Assembly: GCA_013141155.1 (NCBI GenBank)
Contig: JABFRM010000246.1
Coordinates: 1-48,999, forward strand
DNA from: Methylococcaceae bacterium
GTDB taxonomy: Bacteria; Pseudomonadota; Gammaproteobacteria; Methylococcales; Methylomonadaceae
Reading direction: 5' to 3'
Length of the DNA: 48,999 nt
Below, piece by piece: positions 16,450 to 24,697 of this stretch. The notes under the pieces were generated by a model. That model worked only from the letters and a program-made list of their open reading frames with translations, ran no database searches and had not been told where the DNA came from. The first letter of the stretch is position 1. Every line of letters starts with the position of its first letter. The translations under genes were made by a program, and so were the position numbers.

Positions 16450-16490
16450 TATTCATTTCCCCGCCAGTACCCACAGTGGGGAAATGAATA
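16450..16490. repeat. 13-bp perfect inverted repeat between flaG and fliD
   Basis: TATTCATTTCCCC (16450-16462) and GGGGAAATGAATA (16478-16490) are exact reverse complements around a 15-base loop. The T-rich tail is only three bases, so it is a poor intrinsic terminator on the plus strand. It lies about 80 bases before fliD and may be a terminator for flaG or a regulator site. The remainder of 16336-16568 shows no gene, and no convincing sigma-28 or sigma-54 promoter. Confidence 0.65.
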
Positions 16491-16568
16491 TTTGCACACT
16501 ATTGACTAAAACACATAATCTACAGCGCTGTAAAAGCCTGTCGATTTTCCGTATTTAAAGGAGTTAAC

Positions 16569-17948
16569 ATGGCTATATCAGCGGCGCAGGGTGTCGGCAG
16601 CGGCATGGATATTAACGGTTTGGTTAAATCATTGGTGCAGGCCGATGGGCAGCCGGCGATGAATGCGCTTAACACTAAAGAATCGGCCACTAAGTCGCGT
16701 TTAAGTGCTTTAGGTAAATTTAAAAGCGCACTGTCTGATTTTCAGACCGCGGTTACAAAATTGAATACTGGCGCTGGCGCGGCATTTAAGAGTCAAATTG
16801 CAACGTCCACAAATGAAACGCTTGCCACGGTAAAAGCCGGTTTGGGCGCGGTTTCTGGTAATTATTCGCTTGAGGTGGTGCAACTGGCTAAACCTCAAAA
16901 ATCAGTGAGTACGGCGAGTTTTACGGATTTAAATGCAGCAGTTGGCGAGGGTACCCTGACTTTTGCGGTGGGCGCTAAAACCCCATTTTCGATCACCGTG
17001 GGCCCTGCTAATAATACTTTAGCAGGGGTTAGGGACGCGATTAATGCGGCTACCACTAACAATGGCGTGTCTGCCAGCATTATCAATGTCGATAACGGCA
17101 GTGGCGGCACCATTTCTAAACTGGTGTTGGCAGCAAAAGATCCAGGTTCGGCGAATAGTTTTACGGTGTCTGGCACCGCAACAGGGGGTGCTGGCGCTGG
17201 TTTACAACAATTGTTTACGCCAGGTTTAACTCAGCTAAACGCTGCGCAAGATGCCATCATTAAAGTGGATGGACAAACTGCAACCCGTAGCACTAACAGC
17301 CTGAGCGACGTTATTCCTGGGGTAACATTGGATTTAAAATCAGTACCGGCAGTTGCAACGCCTTTTAATGTCAACATTGCACTGGATACCAAGTCGATTA
17401 CCGATGCCGGAACAGGTTTTGTCGATGCGTACAATAAGCTGCAAACCGTCATGAAAGATTTAGGTAAATTTGATCCTGTCACCAAGGCGGCAGGTCCGTT
17501 AGCTGGGGATTCAACCTTGCGTGCTGTGCAATCGCAGGTTAGGCAAATAAGCAGTGCCGTGGTTGCATCAGCTACGACTAACGTTAATTCATTAGCTACG
17601 ATAGGTATTGGCATTGACCGTAACGGCGTTATGTCTTTAGACAGCACTAAATTTACGGGTGTTATGAATACTAATTTAAACGCTTTAAGTCAGGTATTTA
17701 CAGCAACCGATGGTGTCGCCACAAAATTAGGCACGACTTTAACGACATATTTACAACCTAGTGGTACTTTTCAAGGACAAACTGGCACATTAAATGACCG
17801 GATGAAACAAATTACGGTCAGCCGTGAAAAAGTGCAGATGCGCTTGGATACCCTAGAAAAGTCCTTGTTAAAACAGTTTCAAGCAATGGATAGCATTGTG
17901 GGTAAATTTAAGTCAACCGGCAACTTTCTAGCACAAAAATTCGGATAA
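16569..17948 (+). CDS. fliD: Flagellar filament cap protein FliD (HAP2)
   Basis: A 459-residue cap protein that folds incoming flagellin at the filament tip. N-terminal FliD_N (about 5-105) begins GVGSGMDINGLVKSLVQADG and contains YSLEVVQLAKPQKS. FliD_C (about 225-440) ends with the coiled-coil TLNDRMKQITVSREKVQMRL. A Phe-Gly-type C-terminus (AQKFG) is typical. The length fits the family. It is followed at 34 bp by fliS. Codon use and flanks show no sign of disruption. Confidence 0.96.
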   Translation: MAISAAQGVGSGMDINGLVKSLVQADGQPAMNALNTKESATKSRLSALGKFKSALSDFQTAVTKLNTGAGAAFKSQIATSTNETLATVKAGLGAVSGNYSLEVVQLAKPQKSVSTASFTDLNAAVGEGTLTFAVGAKTPFSITVGPANNTLAGVRDAINAATTNNGVSASIINVDNGSGGTISKLVLAAKDPGSANSFTVSGTATGGAGAGLQQLFTPGLTQLNAAQDAIIKVDGQTATRSTNSLSDVIPGVTLDLKSVPAVATPFNVNIALDTKSITDAGTGFVDAYNKLQTVMKDLGKFDPVTKAAGPLAGDSTLRAVQSQVRQISSAVVASATTNVNSLATIGIGIDRNGVMSLDSTKFTGVMNTNLNALSQVFTATDGVATKLGTTLTTYLQPSGTFQGQTGTLNDRMKQITVSREKVQMRLDTLEKSLLKQFQAMDSIVGKFKSTGNFLAQKFG

Positions 17949-17982
17949 CCTCACTTTAATACGGAGATAACAGGAAAAACTT

Positions 17983-18372
17983 ATGTACCCCAATAGTTAT
18001 AGACAAAAAGCGGGTCAGTACGCGAGCGTGCAAACCAGCTCGCAAATAGAAGACGCATCACCGCACCAATTAATCGTGATGTTGATGGAGGGTTTTCTGG
18101 CCCGTGTCAATTCCGCCAAAGGCGCTATTGTCCAAAAAGATGTAGAAGCCAAAAATGTCTTCATTAATAAAGCCATCGGCATTATCGGCGGTTTGCATGA
18201 AGCACTGGATTTAGAGAAAGGCGGTGAAATTGCGCAAAACCTAAATAACTTATACACTTATATCTCCAAACGCTTATTTCAAGCCAGTATAGAAAATAAC
18301 ACAGAAATGCTGGACGAAGTCGCCGGTTTGATGCGCGAAATCAAAGGTGGCTGGGATGCGATTAAAACCTAA
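17983..18372 (+). CDS. fliS: Flagellar export chaperone FliS
   Basis: A 129-residue helical chaperone that binds the C-terminus of unpolymerised flagellin. The conserved early block ASPHQLIVMLMEGFLARVNS (about 25-44) and the middle NLNNLYTYISKRLFQAS (about 88-104) are diagnostic. It is in the fliD-fliS-fliT order, 29 bp before the fliT-like gene, so these three genes probably share one transcript. Confidence 0.95.
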   Translation: MYPNSYRQKAGQYASVQTSSQIEDASPHQLIVMLMEGFLARVNSAKGAIVQKDVEAKNVFINKAIGIIGGLHEALDLEKGGEIAQNLNNLYTYISKRLFQASIENNTEMLDEVAGLMREIKGGWDAIKT

Positions 18373-18401
18373 GCGATGTGTTTGGTAAATAGGAGCAAAT
18401 A

Positions 18402-18722
18402 ATGAGTACCTTAACAGCCAGTGCTGGAAATATTCAGCAAACAAAAGCCATACTGGCAAGTTATATGATCGAACTGGAGCGCTGTATTCTCAATGCGCAA
18501 TGGGAGATACTTTCTGATATTCTGGATAAGCGCCAGCACTATTTTGAGATGCTGTTTGCGGATCCTGAATTGGCTAACACCGCCGAATTTAGCGCCTTGA
18601 TTAAGCAAGTCTTTGAAGAAGACAACACCATGATTAACAAAATCATGGCGCAGAAAGCAGTTATTGAGCAGGAGCGTTTGGGTTTGATGCGAAGCCGGCA
18701 GGCGGCTAAGGCTTATGAGTAA
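18402..18722 (+). CDS. fliT: FliT-like flagellar chaperone
   Basis: A 106-residue, highly helical protein after fliS, with an AGGAG ribosome-binding site 6 bp upstream of the ATG. Sequence such as YMIELERCILNAQWEILSDI and the late IEQERLGLMRSRQAAKAY fit the small, poorly conserved FliT/FliT-like family that chaperones FliD and regulates flagellar genes. The call leans mostly on position, size and helix content. Confidence 0.75.
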   Translation: MSTLTASAGNIQQTKAILASYMIELERCILNAQWEILSDILDKRQHYFEMLFADPELANTAEFSALIKQVFEEDNTMINKIMAQKAVIEQERLGLMRSRQAAKAYE

Positions 18723-18724
18723 CT

Positions 18725-18944
18725 GATGTTACACGGATTGGTCGGAAGTCGGGCTTCAGCCCGACAATAACTCGTCCAGCCAAACGGCATCCCATAAGCA
18801 ATAATCGCCAACCCGTTTAAGCACGCTTGCCCGCAGCGGATTCGCCACAATATCGCGCCATTCTTTGCGCGTCTTCATCTTTACGCACCGCATGGCCAAG
18901 CTAATATCTCGGGTTTTGACCCGACTTCCAATCTGCGTAACATC
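18725..18944 (-). mobile_element. REP-flanked remnant of a REP-associated tyrosine transposase, copy A
   Basis: A 220-bp element with terminal inverted repeats (GATGTTAC...GTAACATC) and internal REP-like hairpins (GTCGGG...CCCGAC) at both ends. Read on the minus strand the interior encodes KEWRDIVANPLRASVLKRVG followed by DYCLWDAVWLDELLSG and a stop. This is the C-terminal signature (NPLRA...DY..WDAVWL) of RAYT/Y1-transposase-like proteins. The catalytic HUH domain is missing. A copy about 95% identical lies in the opposite orientation at 24698-24917. It separates the flagellar genes from dnaB. Confidence 0.75.
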
Positions 18945-19062
18945 AGTGCGTAAGTGTTTCTGAGCAATGAATTGCCACTACGATTGGCGATGTAGTCGGT
19001 GCATTTATCGCCCCCCTTTCAACCTTACTGCACAATACTTCAAGCGGCTATCCAGCTTCACG

Positions 19063-19068
19063 TATAAT
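19063..19068 (+). promoter_or_regulatory. Possible -10 element of dnaB
   Basis: A perfect TATAAT lies 31 bases before the chosen dnaB ATG. There is no good TTGACA at the expected 17-base spacing, so the call rests on the -10 and position only. Confidence 0.35.
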
Positions 19069-19098
19069 AGACAATTGTGTTTAACTCATTGTTTAGCC

Positions 19099-20493
19099 AT
19101 GTCTGAAGATTTCTATTATCCCCCCGATTACGCTGTAGAAGCGCTCAAAATCCCCCCGAATTCCATCCAGGCCGAGCAATCTGTGCTGGGCGGCTTAATG
19201 TTGGATAACCAAACCTGGGATACGGTTGCCGATAAAGTCGTGGAAGAAGATTTTTACCGCAAAGATCATCGCTTAATCTTTAATGCCATTACGCAATTAG
19301 CCGATAAACAAGAGCCGTTTGATGTAATCACGCTTTCAGAAACGCTGGCGGCGACGGGGCAACTGCAAGAAGTCGGCGGCTTGGCTTATCTAGGCCTGCT
19401 CGCTAAAGATACCCCCAGCGCTGCGAATATTGTTTCCTACGCCAATATCGTCAGGGATCGTTCCGTGTTGCGGCAGTTGATTCATGTCGGCACCAATGTG
19501 GCTGACTCCGCGTTTAATCCAGAGGGTCGCGATACCGCCGAGTTATTGGAAAATGCCGAACGCCAAGTATTTAAAATCGCCGAACAACGCCAACGTGGAC
19601 AAGGCGGTTTTAGTTCGATCAAAACGCTGTTGGCGCAAGCCGTCAATAAAATCGAAACCCTGTTTGAACAAGAAGGCTCGATCACGGGTGCCAGTACCGG
19701 CTTTACCGATCTGGATGAAATGACCTCCGGCCTGCAACCTGCCGATTTAGTGATTGTCGCGGGCAGGCCGTCGATGGGTAAAACCACCATTGCCATGAAT
19801 ATCGCGGAAAATGTCGCCATCAAAGGCGATAAGCCAGTCGCCGTATTCAGTATGGAGATGCCCGGCGACTCATTAGCCATGCGCATGATGTCGTCCTTAG
19901 GCCGTATTGATCAACATAAAATCCGCACCGGAAAATTAGAAGATGACGAATGGCCGCGCTTAACCTCCGCCATTAATATCCTCGCCGAAACTAAACTGTT
20001 TATTGACGACAGTGCCGCCCTCACCCCCACCGAAGTCCGTTCCCGCGCCCGTCGCCTGATGCGCGAACATGGGCAGCTCGGTTTGATCGTGGTCGATTAT
20101 TTACAGTTAATGCAATCGCCCTCCAGCGGCGACAACCGTACCCAGCAAATATCCGATATTCCCCGTGGCTTAAAAGCCTTGGCGAAAGAGTTGAATGTGC
20201 CGGTAGTCGCCTTATCGCAGCTTAACCGTAATCTGGAACAACGCCCCAATAAACGCCCGATGATGTCGGATTTACGGGAATCGGGCGGTATCGAGCAGGA
20301 CGCGGATTTGATCATTTTTGTTTACCGTGATGAAGTGTATAACGAAGACAGCCCCGACAAAGGTATTGCTGAAATTATTATTGGCAAACAGCGTAATGGC
20401 CCTATTGGCACGGTGCGCTTAACCTTTTTGGGGCAATACACCCGCTTTGAAAATTTTGCCGGTGATATTTATAACAACGAGGATTATGAATGA
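19099..20493 (+). CDS. dnaB: Replicative DNA helicase DnaB
   Basis: A 464-residue hexameric 5'-3' helicase. The N-terminal DnaB domain (about 15-120) has PPNSIQAEQSVLGGLMLDNQ. The RecA-like domain (about 195-450) has Walker A VIVAGRPSMGKTTIAMNIA, FSMEMPGDSLAMRM, Walker B LIVVDYLQLM, and the SDLRESGGIEQDADLIIFVY block. The frame is open upstream to 18967. I chose the ATG at 19099 because the 44 extra residues are Cys/Arg-rich, not conserved, and run into the transposase remnant. Its stop overlaps the alr start by 4 bp. Confidence 0.96.
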   Translation: MSEDFYYPPDYAVEALKIPPNSIQAEQSVLGGLMLDNQTWDTVADKVVEEDFYRKDHRLIFNAITQLADKQEPFDVITLSETLAATGQLQEVGGLAYLGLLAKDTPSAANIVSYANIVRDRSVLRQLIHVGTNVADSAFNPEGRDTAELLENAERQVFKIAEQRQRGQGGFSSIKTLLAQAVNKIETLFEQEGSITGASTGFTDLDEMTSGLQPADLVIVAGRPSMGKTTIAMNIAENVAIKGDKPVAVFSMEMPGDSLAMRMMSSLGRIDQHKIRTGKLEDDEWPRLTSAINILAETKLFIDDSAALTPTEVRSRARRLMREHGQLGLIVVDYLQLMQSPSSGDNRTQQISDIPRGLKALAKELNVPVVALSQLNRNLEQRPNKRPMMSDLRESGGIEQDADLIIFVYRDEVYNEDSPDKGIAEIIIGKQRNGPIGTVRLTFLGQYTRFENFAGDIYNNEDYE

Positions 20494-21581
20494 CACCAGC
20501 GACCTACGCGGTGCTGAATCTGGAGGCACTACAACATAATCTGGCTTGCGTACGTCAGGCAGCACCGAATGCCAAAGTCATGGCGGTCATTAAAGCCAAT
20601 GCCTATGGGCATGGCTTGTTACGCGTTGCGGCGAAATTACCCAATGTCGATGCCTTTGCCGTGGCCCGGGTTGATGAAGCAGTGCGTTTGCGGCAAGCGG
20701 GTTTTACGCAGCGTATTGCGGTATTAGAGGGCTTTACCTGTAATGAAGAATTACAGGCGTTATTGCGCTACGACATCGAGGCGGTGATTCATTGCCCTGA
20801 ACAATTGGCCATTTTAAATACCTACAGCGCAGAACAAACGCTTTCAGTTTGGCTAAAACACGATAGCGGCATGAATCGCTTAGGCTTTAAAACCGCTACA
20901 GTCCTAGCGGCTTATCAACAGCTTATGGCCTGTAAAGCCGTCAAAAAACCCTTGCAGTTAATGACACACTTAGCCAATGCCGACAACCGCCAGGATGCAA
21001 CTACTGATAAGCAAATACACTTGTTCAACCAAACCATAGCTCAATTCAGCGGCGAACGCAGCATCGCCAATTCCGCAGGCATTTTAGGTTGGACGGAGGC
21101 CTTAAGCGATTGGGTAAGACCGGGCATTATGCTCTATGGTGTTTCCCCTTTTGCAGAACAAACGGCCGCGCAACTGGGCTTAAAACCGGTGATGAGTTTG
21201 CATTCACAGTTAATTGCGGTTAAAGACATCACCATCGGTGAAAGCATTGGTTACAGTGGTCGCTGGGTGTGTGAGAAAACCACGCGCTATGGAGTGGTCG
21301 CCATTGGGTATGGCGATGGTTATCCACGTTACGCAAAAACGGGTACGCCCGTGTTAGTCAATGGTCAGCGCGTGCCGCTGATCGGGCGGGTATCTATGGA
21401 TATGATTACCGTTGACTTAGGTAGCCAACCGCACGCCAAGCCCGGCGATCCAGTGATTTTGTGGGGTAATGGCTTAGCGGTAGAAGAAATTGCTGCGTGG
21501 AGCGACACTATCCCCTATACCTTGCTCTGCGGTATTACACAGCGGGTGCAAATAGTTGAACAAGCAGAGGTTAAAGGGTAA
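20490..21581 (+). CDS. alr: Alanine racemase
   Basis: A 363-residue PLP enzyme making D-alanine for peptidoglycan. The PLP lysine lies in VMAVIKANAYGHGLLR (about 31-46). SGMNRLGF is at about 130, the YGDGYPR loop at about 277 and [12 protein letters not shown] with the catalytic-region Met/Asp at about 305. It overlaps dnaB at ATGA. Bases 21019-21547 recur identically at 24097-24625. The end differs: this copy reads RVQIVEQAEVKG, the duplicate RVQIIEQ. The 3' end here may therefore be of different origin from the 5' part. Confidence 0.96.
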   Translation: MTPATYAVLNLEALQHNLACVRQAAPNAKVMAVIKANAYGHGLLRVAAKLPNVDAFAVARVDEAVRLRQAGFTQRIAVLEGFTCNEELQALLRYDIEAVIHCPEQLAILNTYSAEQTLSVWLKHDSGMNRLGFKTATVLAAYQQLMACKAVKKPLQLMTHLANADNRQDATTDKQIHLFNQTIAQFSGERSIANSAGILGWTEALSDWVRPGIMLYGVSPFAEQTAAQLGLKPVMSLHSQLIAVKDITIGESIGYSGRWVCEKTTRYGVVAIGYGDGYPRYAKTGTPVLVNGQRVPLIGRVSMDMITVDLGSQPHAKPGDPVILWGNGLAVEEIAAWSDTIPYTLLCGITQRVQIVEQAEVKG

Positions 21582-21619
21582 TTTATCGTTTTTATGAATA
21601 TGTAGATGTAGACTAATAA

Positions 21620-22348
21620 ATGCTTGAAATAGTAGAAATTATTAGACCTGCCGATCAAGGCAGAACAACGCCTTTCCTATGCAACGCATCCGATGGCAAA
21701 GCTTATTATGTTAAAGGCTATGCCGCCTCGATTGCAGGATTAATAAAGGAGTGGTTAGGTGCGCATTTAGCAAAGGCTTTCGAGTTGCCAGTGCCGCCAT
21801 TTCAAATAGCTTTTTTGGATGATCGACTTGTTGATGGTTTTGGCGGTAAGGCTGCTTCAGAACTAAAAAGTGGTTATGTATTTGCATCTGAACAAATCCT
21901 ATCGGTCACTGAGTTAAAATATGAAACTGCAAAACAAATTGATACTCAACTGAAATTAAGGGTATTAATTTTTGATCTTTGGTTAGAGAACGAGGATCGA
22001 ACCTTATCAGAAAAAGGCGGCAATCCTAACTTACTCTGGAAAACTGATGCTTCAGGCTTGTATGTGATTGATCATAATATGATCTTTGATGACGCATTTA
22101 ATAAAACGAATTTTTGGGATACGCATGTTTTTAAATCAATGTTTGATCAAAAACAATACGATCTTTTTGAAAAAGGCGACTTTGAAACGCGAATGCAAAA
22201 ATCTCTTGCTAGTTGGCAAACAGCATGGGATAACATTCCTTCAGAATGGATTGAATTAAACAATGAACTACGGTGTTTCGATCCTGAAAAACACCTACAA
22301 CGTCTTAGCAATGAAGCAAACGGAGACATTTGGTCAAAACTACCATGA
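21620..22348 (+). CDS. HipA-like kinase domain protein (HipA_2 family)
   Basis: A 242-residue protein. It has a HipA-type catalytic loop (LIFDLWLENEDRTLSEKGGN, with N-x-D-R at about 123-126) and a metal-binding VIDHNMIFD at about 148. An N-terminal sheet region contains YYVKGY, whose Lys is a candidate ATP-binding lysine. It lacks the full-length (about 430-residue) HipA architecture. It overlaps the DUF3037 gene at ATGA, a pairing known from many genomes. It is a plausible toxin-antitoxin or defence pair, but the target is unknown. It lies directly after alr, within an apparent insertion. Confidence 0.8.
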   Translation: MLEIVEIIRPADQGRTTPFLCNASDGKAYYVKGYAASIAGLIKEWLGAHLAKAFELPVPPFQIAFLDDRLVDGFGGKAASELKSGYVFASEQILSVTELKYETAKQIDTQLKLRVLIFDLWLENEDRTLSEKGGNPNLLWKTDASGLYVIDHNMIFDDAFNKTNFWDTHVFKSMFDQKQYDLFEKGDFETRMQKSLASWQTAWDNIPSEWIELNNELRCFDPEKHLQRLSNEANGDIWSKLP

Positions 22349-23157
22349 ATAAACAAATTTGTAAGTACAGCATTATTCGCTTTCAGCCTTATCCTGAAAC
22401 AGAAGAGTTTGCCAATATAGGTATTGTGCTTTATGCCACTACCTCTAAGCAACTGGAGTTTAGGTTGTTAGAGAGTAAACAGCATGCAAGAATCACTGGT
22501 TTTTTTGATCCCATTTGCAAAGCGGTTTTTGTACAAACGACCAAAATTATTCGGGCAGAAATTGAACGGATTAAGCAGCTTTTAACCCTGACCACTGGAA
22601 CTGATGTCGATCTTTATGGAGAATTAATTCGCCGTCGGGAAGATATTATTCGTTTTAGTGAAAACCGGGTGTTGTTTTCTCTTGATCCCGTGGCGACGGT
22701 TGATAAGCTGTTTGAACATTATGTGTATCGTAGCTTTATCCATGAACCTGGTCATGAAGATAAAATGAAAAAGCAAGTGCGTGGCTTGCTTGATCGTTGT
22801 AATCTTAGCGAAAAATATAAAGAAGGCACAATTGGCGAACCTGCTAAATACGAAGTTAAATTTCCTTTTGTGTCCAATATCAGTAAGCGAAAGATTATTA
22901 AGCCCATTCATTTTAAGCATGAGCAACCTAGTCAACTGATTGATCATGGGCTTGAGTGGCTTGCAAAAATTCAGCAATTGGAAAAGTATACGTTTATCAA
23001 ACCTGATGAAGTTTTGTTTGCCTATGATGCCCCTGATAACCTTCAAAGCGATTTATTTAGTGCGTTTAATGAAATTAAAGCGCAAATTAAAAATGAAGGC
23101 GTGGTGATGGCAGATATAAAAAACAACGATGATATTATTAGATTTGCAGACGTATAA
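22345..23157 (+). CDS. DUF3037 domain protein, partner of the HipA-like kinase
   Basis: A 270-residue protein. The N-terminal DUF3037 core reads YSIIRFQPYPETEEFANIGI then VLYATTS, and EIERIKQL follows at about 73. The ATG at 22345 overlaps the kinase stop (ATGA). The in-frame TTG at 22330 is rejected because it lies inside the kinase and lacks conservation. DUF3037 has no assigned activity. Genetic coupling to HipA-like kinases is conserved across bacteria, so it may be an inhibitor, substrate or scaffold for the kinase. Confidence 0.82.
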   Translation: MNKQICKYSIIRFQPYPETEEFANIGIVLYATTSKQLEFRLLESKQHARITGFFDPICKAVFVQTTKIIRAEIERIKQLLTLTTGTDVDLYGELIRRREDIIRFSENRVLFSLDPVATVDKLFEHYVYRSFIHEPGHEDKMKKQVRGLLDRCNLSEKYKEGTIGEPAKYEVKFPFVSNISKRKIIKPIHFKHEQPSQLIDHGLEWLAKIQQLEKYTFIKPDEVLFAYDAPDNLQSDLFSAFNEIKAQIKNEGVVMADIKNNDDIIRFADV

Positions 23158-23168
23158 CGGAGGCAATC

Positions 23169-23762
23169 ATGGGCTTAGCCTTAAAAGACAGCCAAACCTA
23201 CACTTACGCTGATTATTTAACTTGGTCGGACGATGCTCGTTATGAGTTAATTGACGGTCATGCGTATTACATGGCACCTGCGCCAGATTTGACGCATCAA
23301 GATATAGCGGGTGAAATCTTTCGGCAAGTGGCTAATAGCTTAAAGGGTAAAAAATGTCGTGCGTTCATTGCCCCTGTAGATGTTCGTTTATCTGATTCAA
23401 ATCAAGACAATGCGAATATCATTAATGTTGTGCAACCCGATGTGTTTGTGGTTTGTGACCCGAACAAGTTCACGCGACGCGGTATTCTTGGCGCGCCAGA
23501 TTGGATTGTGGAAGTGTTATCACCCTCAACTGCCGGTCATGACCAAATTATCAAGCGGCAATTGTATGAACATCACGGAGTACGCGAATACTGGCTGGTA
23601 CATCCCACTGACCGGGTATTGACGGTGTATCGGTTGGAAAATGGTGAATATGGCAAACCCGAACTGTATGAATTAATCGGTGCAACGCCGATTGGTGCAT
23701 TGCCTGGGTGCGTTATTCAGTGGGATGAGTTGGTTGCCAGTCTTCCAAATGATTACGAATAA
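23169..23762 (+). CDS. Uma2 family (DUF820) putative endonuclease
   Basis: A 197-residue PD-(D/E)XK-fold protein. The fold residues are visible as PDVFVVCDPNK (Asp), DWIVEVLSPSTAGHD (Glu and following LSP), IIKRQLYEHHGVREYWLVHP (Lys and EYW) and a C-terminal VIQWDEL. A strong GGAGG ribosome-binding site lies 7 bp upstream. It is 11 bp after the DUF3037 gene, so the three genes look like one operon. Uma2 proteins are frequent accessory genes of unproven function, abundant in cyanobacteria and present in methanotrophs. Confidence 0.85.
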   Translation: MGLALKDSQTYTYADYLTWSDDARYELIDGHAYYMAPAPDLTHQDIAGEIFRQVANSLKGKKCRAFIAPVDVRLSDSNQDNANIINVVQPDVFVVCDPNKFTRRGILGAPDWIVEVLSPSTAGHDQIIKRQLYEHHGVREYWLVHPTDRVLTVYRLENGEYGKPELYELIGATPIGALPGCVIQWDELVASLPNDYE

Positions 23763-24096
23763 ATAATGCGCTGTGTCAGTGCGAAACTTGGCAATTACGT
23801 GTCAAGTTCCGCATGATCCTATACAGATTCAACTCACGGTTGAAATTCCAGAAGCGAATGCCAATTCTTTATTACAGTCCGCTTTTTAACCTCAAGGACG
23901 CAAACTATCGGTGGTTCTTAGCCAATAGCGAAAATTTAGCCACAGGCTTAAGTCTGTAGGGATTGAAGCGTGATACATCGCTAATGCCATCATGCTCTTG
24001 TAAATCAGCCCCTTAAACCTACATTAGGGTAAACGATCCCTGATTTTCACTGCGACCGCACCAGAATAATATTAGGAATTGAGGTAAAGGCTATCG
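23763..24096. other. Gene-poor junction between Uma2 and the truncated alr
   Basis: No complete gene is seen. A short frame without a start codon (about 23767-23889, containing HDPIQIQLTVEIPEANANSL and a stop) may be the tail of a broken gene. TGTCAAGTTCCGCAT at 23800-23814 recurs at 24663-24677, with similar bases beyond (ATCCTATAC versus ATCACATAC). The pair flanks the duplicated alr fragment as direct repeats. Confidence 0.4.
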
Positions 24097-24644
24097 ACTT
24101 GTTCAACCAAACCATAGCTCAATTCAGCGGCGAACGCAGCATCGCCAATTCCGCAGGCATTTTAGGTTGGACGGAGGCCTTAAGCGATTGGGTAAGACCG
24201 GGCATTATGCTCTATGGTGTTTCCCCTTTTGCAGAACAAACGGCCGCGCAACTGGGCTTAAAACCGGTGATGAGTTTGCATTCACAGTTAATTGCGGTTA
24301 AAGACATCACCATCGGTGAAAGCATTGGTTACAGTGGTCGCTGGGTGTGTGAGAAAACCACGCGCTATGGAGTGGTCGCCATTGGGTATGGCGATGGTTA
24401 TCCACGTTACGCAAAAACGGGTACGCCCGTGTTAGTCAATGGTCAGCGCGTGCCGCTGATCGGGCGGGTATCTATGGATATGATTACCGTTGACTTAGGT
24501 AGCCAACCGCACGCCAAGCCCGGCGATCCAGTGATTTTGTGGGGTAATGGCTTAGCGGTAGAAGAAATTGCTGCGTGGAGCGACACTATCCCCTATACCT
24601 TGCTCTGCGGTATTACACAGCGGGTACAGATTATTGAGCAATAA
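24097..24644 (+). pseudogene. 5'-truncated alr duplicate
   Basis: Bases 24097-24625 are identical, as far as I can compare by eye, to 21019-21547 of the full alr. The fragment covers the C-terminal half (about residues 178-352) and then diverges to end RVQIIEQ-stop. The PLP lysine segment is missing, so no racemase activity is expected. It could be the native 3' end of alr left behind when the DNA at 21548-24096 entered, or a later duplication. A TTG at 24099 keeps the frame open, but there is no reason to expect translation. Confidence 0.92.
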
Positions 24645-24697
24645 GTGACCGGATAGCTAGATTGTCAAGTTCCGCATAATCACATACTGATTTAGCT

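Noticed and set aside
16515-16545. Possible sigma-28 promoter before fliD (TAAA, 15 bases, CGCTGTAA)
   Set aside because: The -10 half matches the GCCGATAA consensus at too few positions; only the spacing is right.
18967-19098. 44-residue N-terminal extension of DnaB
   Set aside because: The extension is Cys/Arg-rich, lacks conservation and begins right after a mobile-element remnant. MSEDFYYPPDYAVE at 19099 fits known DnaB starts.
20206-20315. Possible DnaB intein or insertion, as inteins often sit in DnaB
   Set aside because: The protein is 464 residues with uninterrupted Walker A, Walker B and SDLRESGGIEQDAD blocks, so there is no intein.
24099-24644. Second alanine racemase gene
   Set aside because: It lacks the N-terminal half with the PLP-binding lysine, starts at an unsupported TTG, and is an exact copy of part of the upstream alr, so it is listed as a pseudogene.
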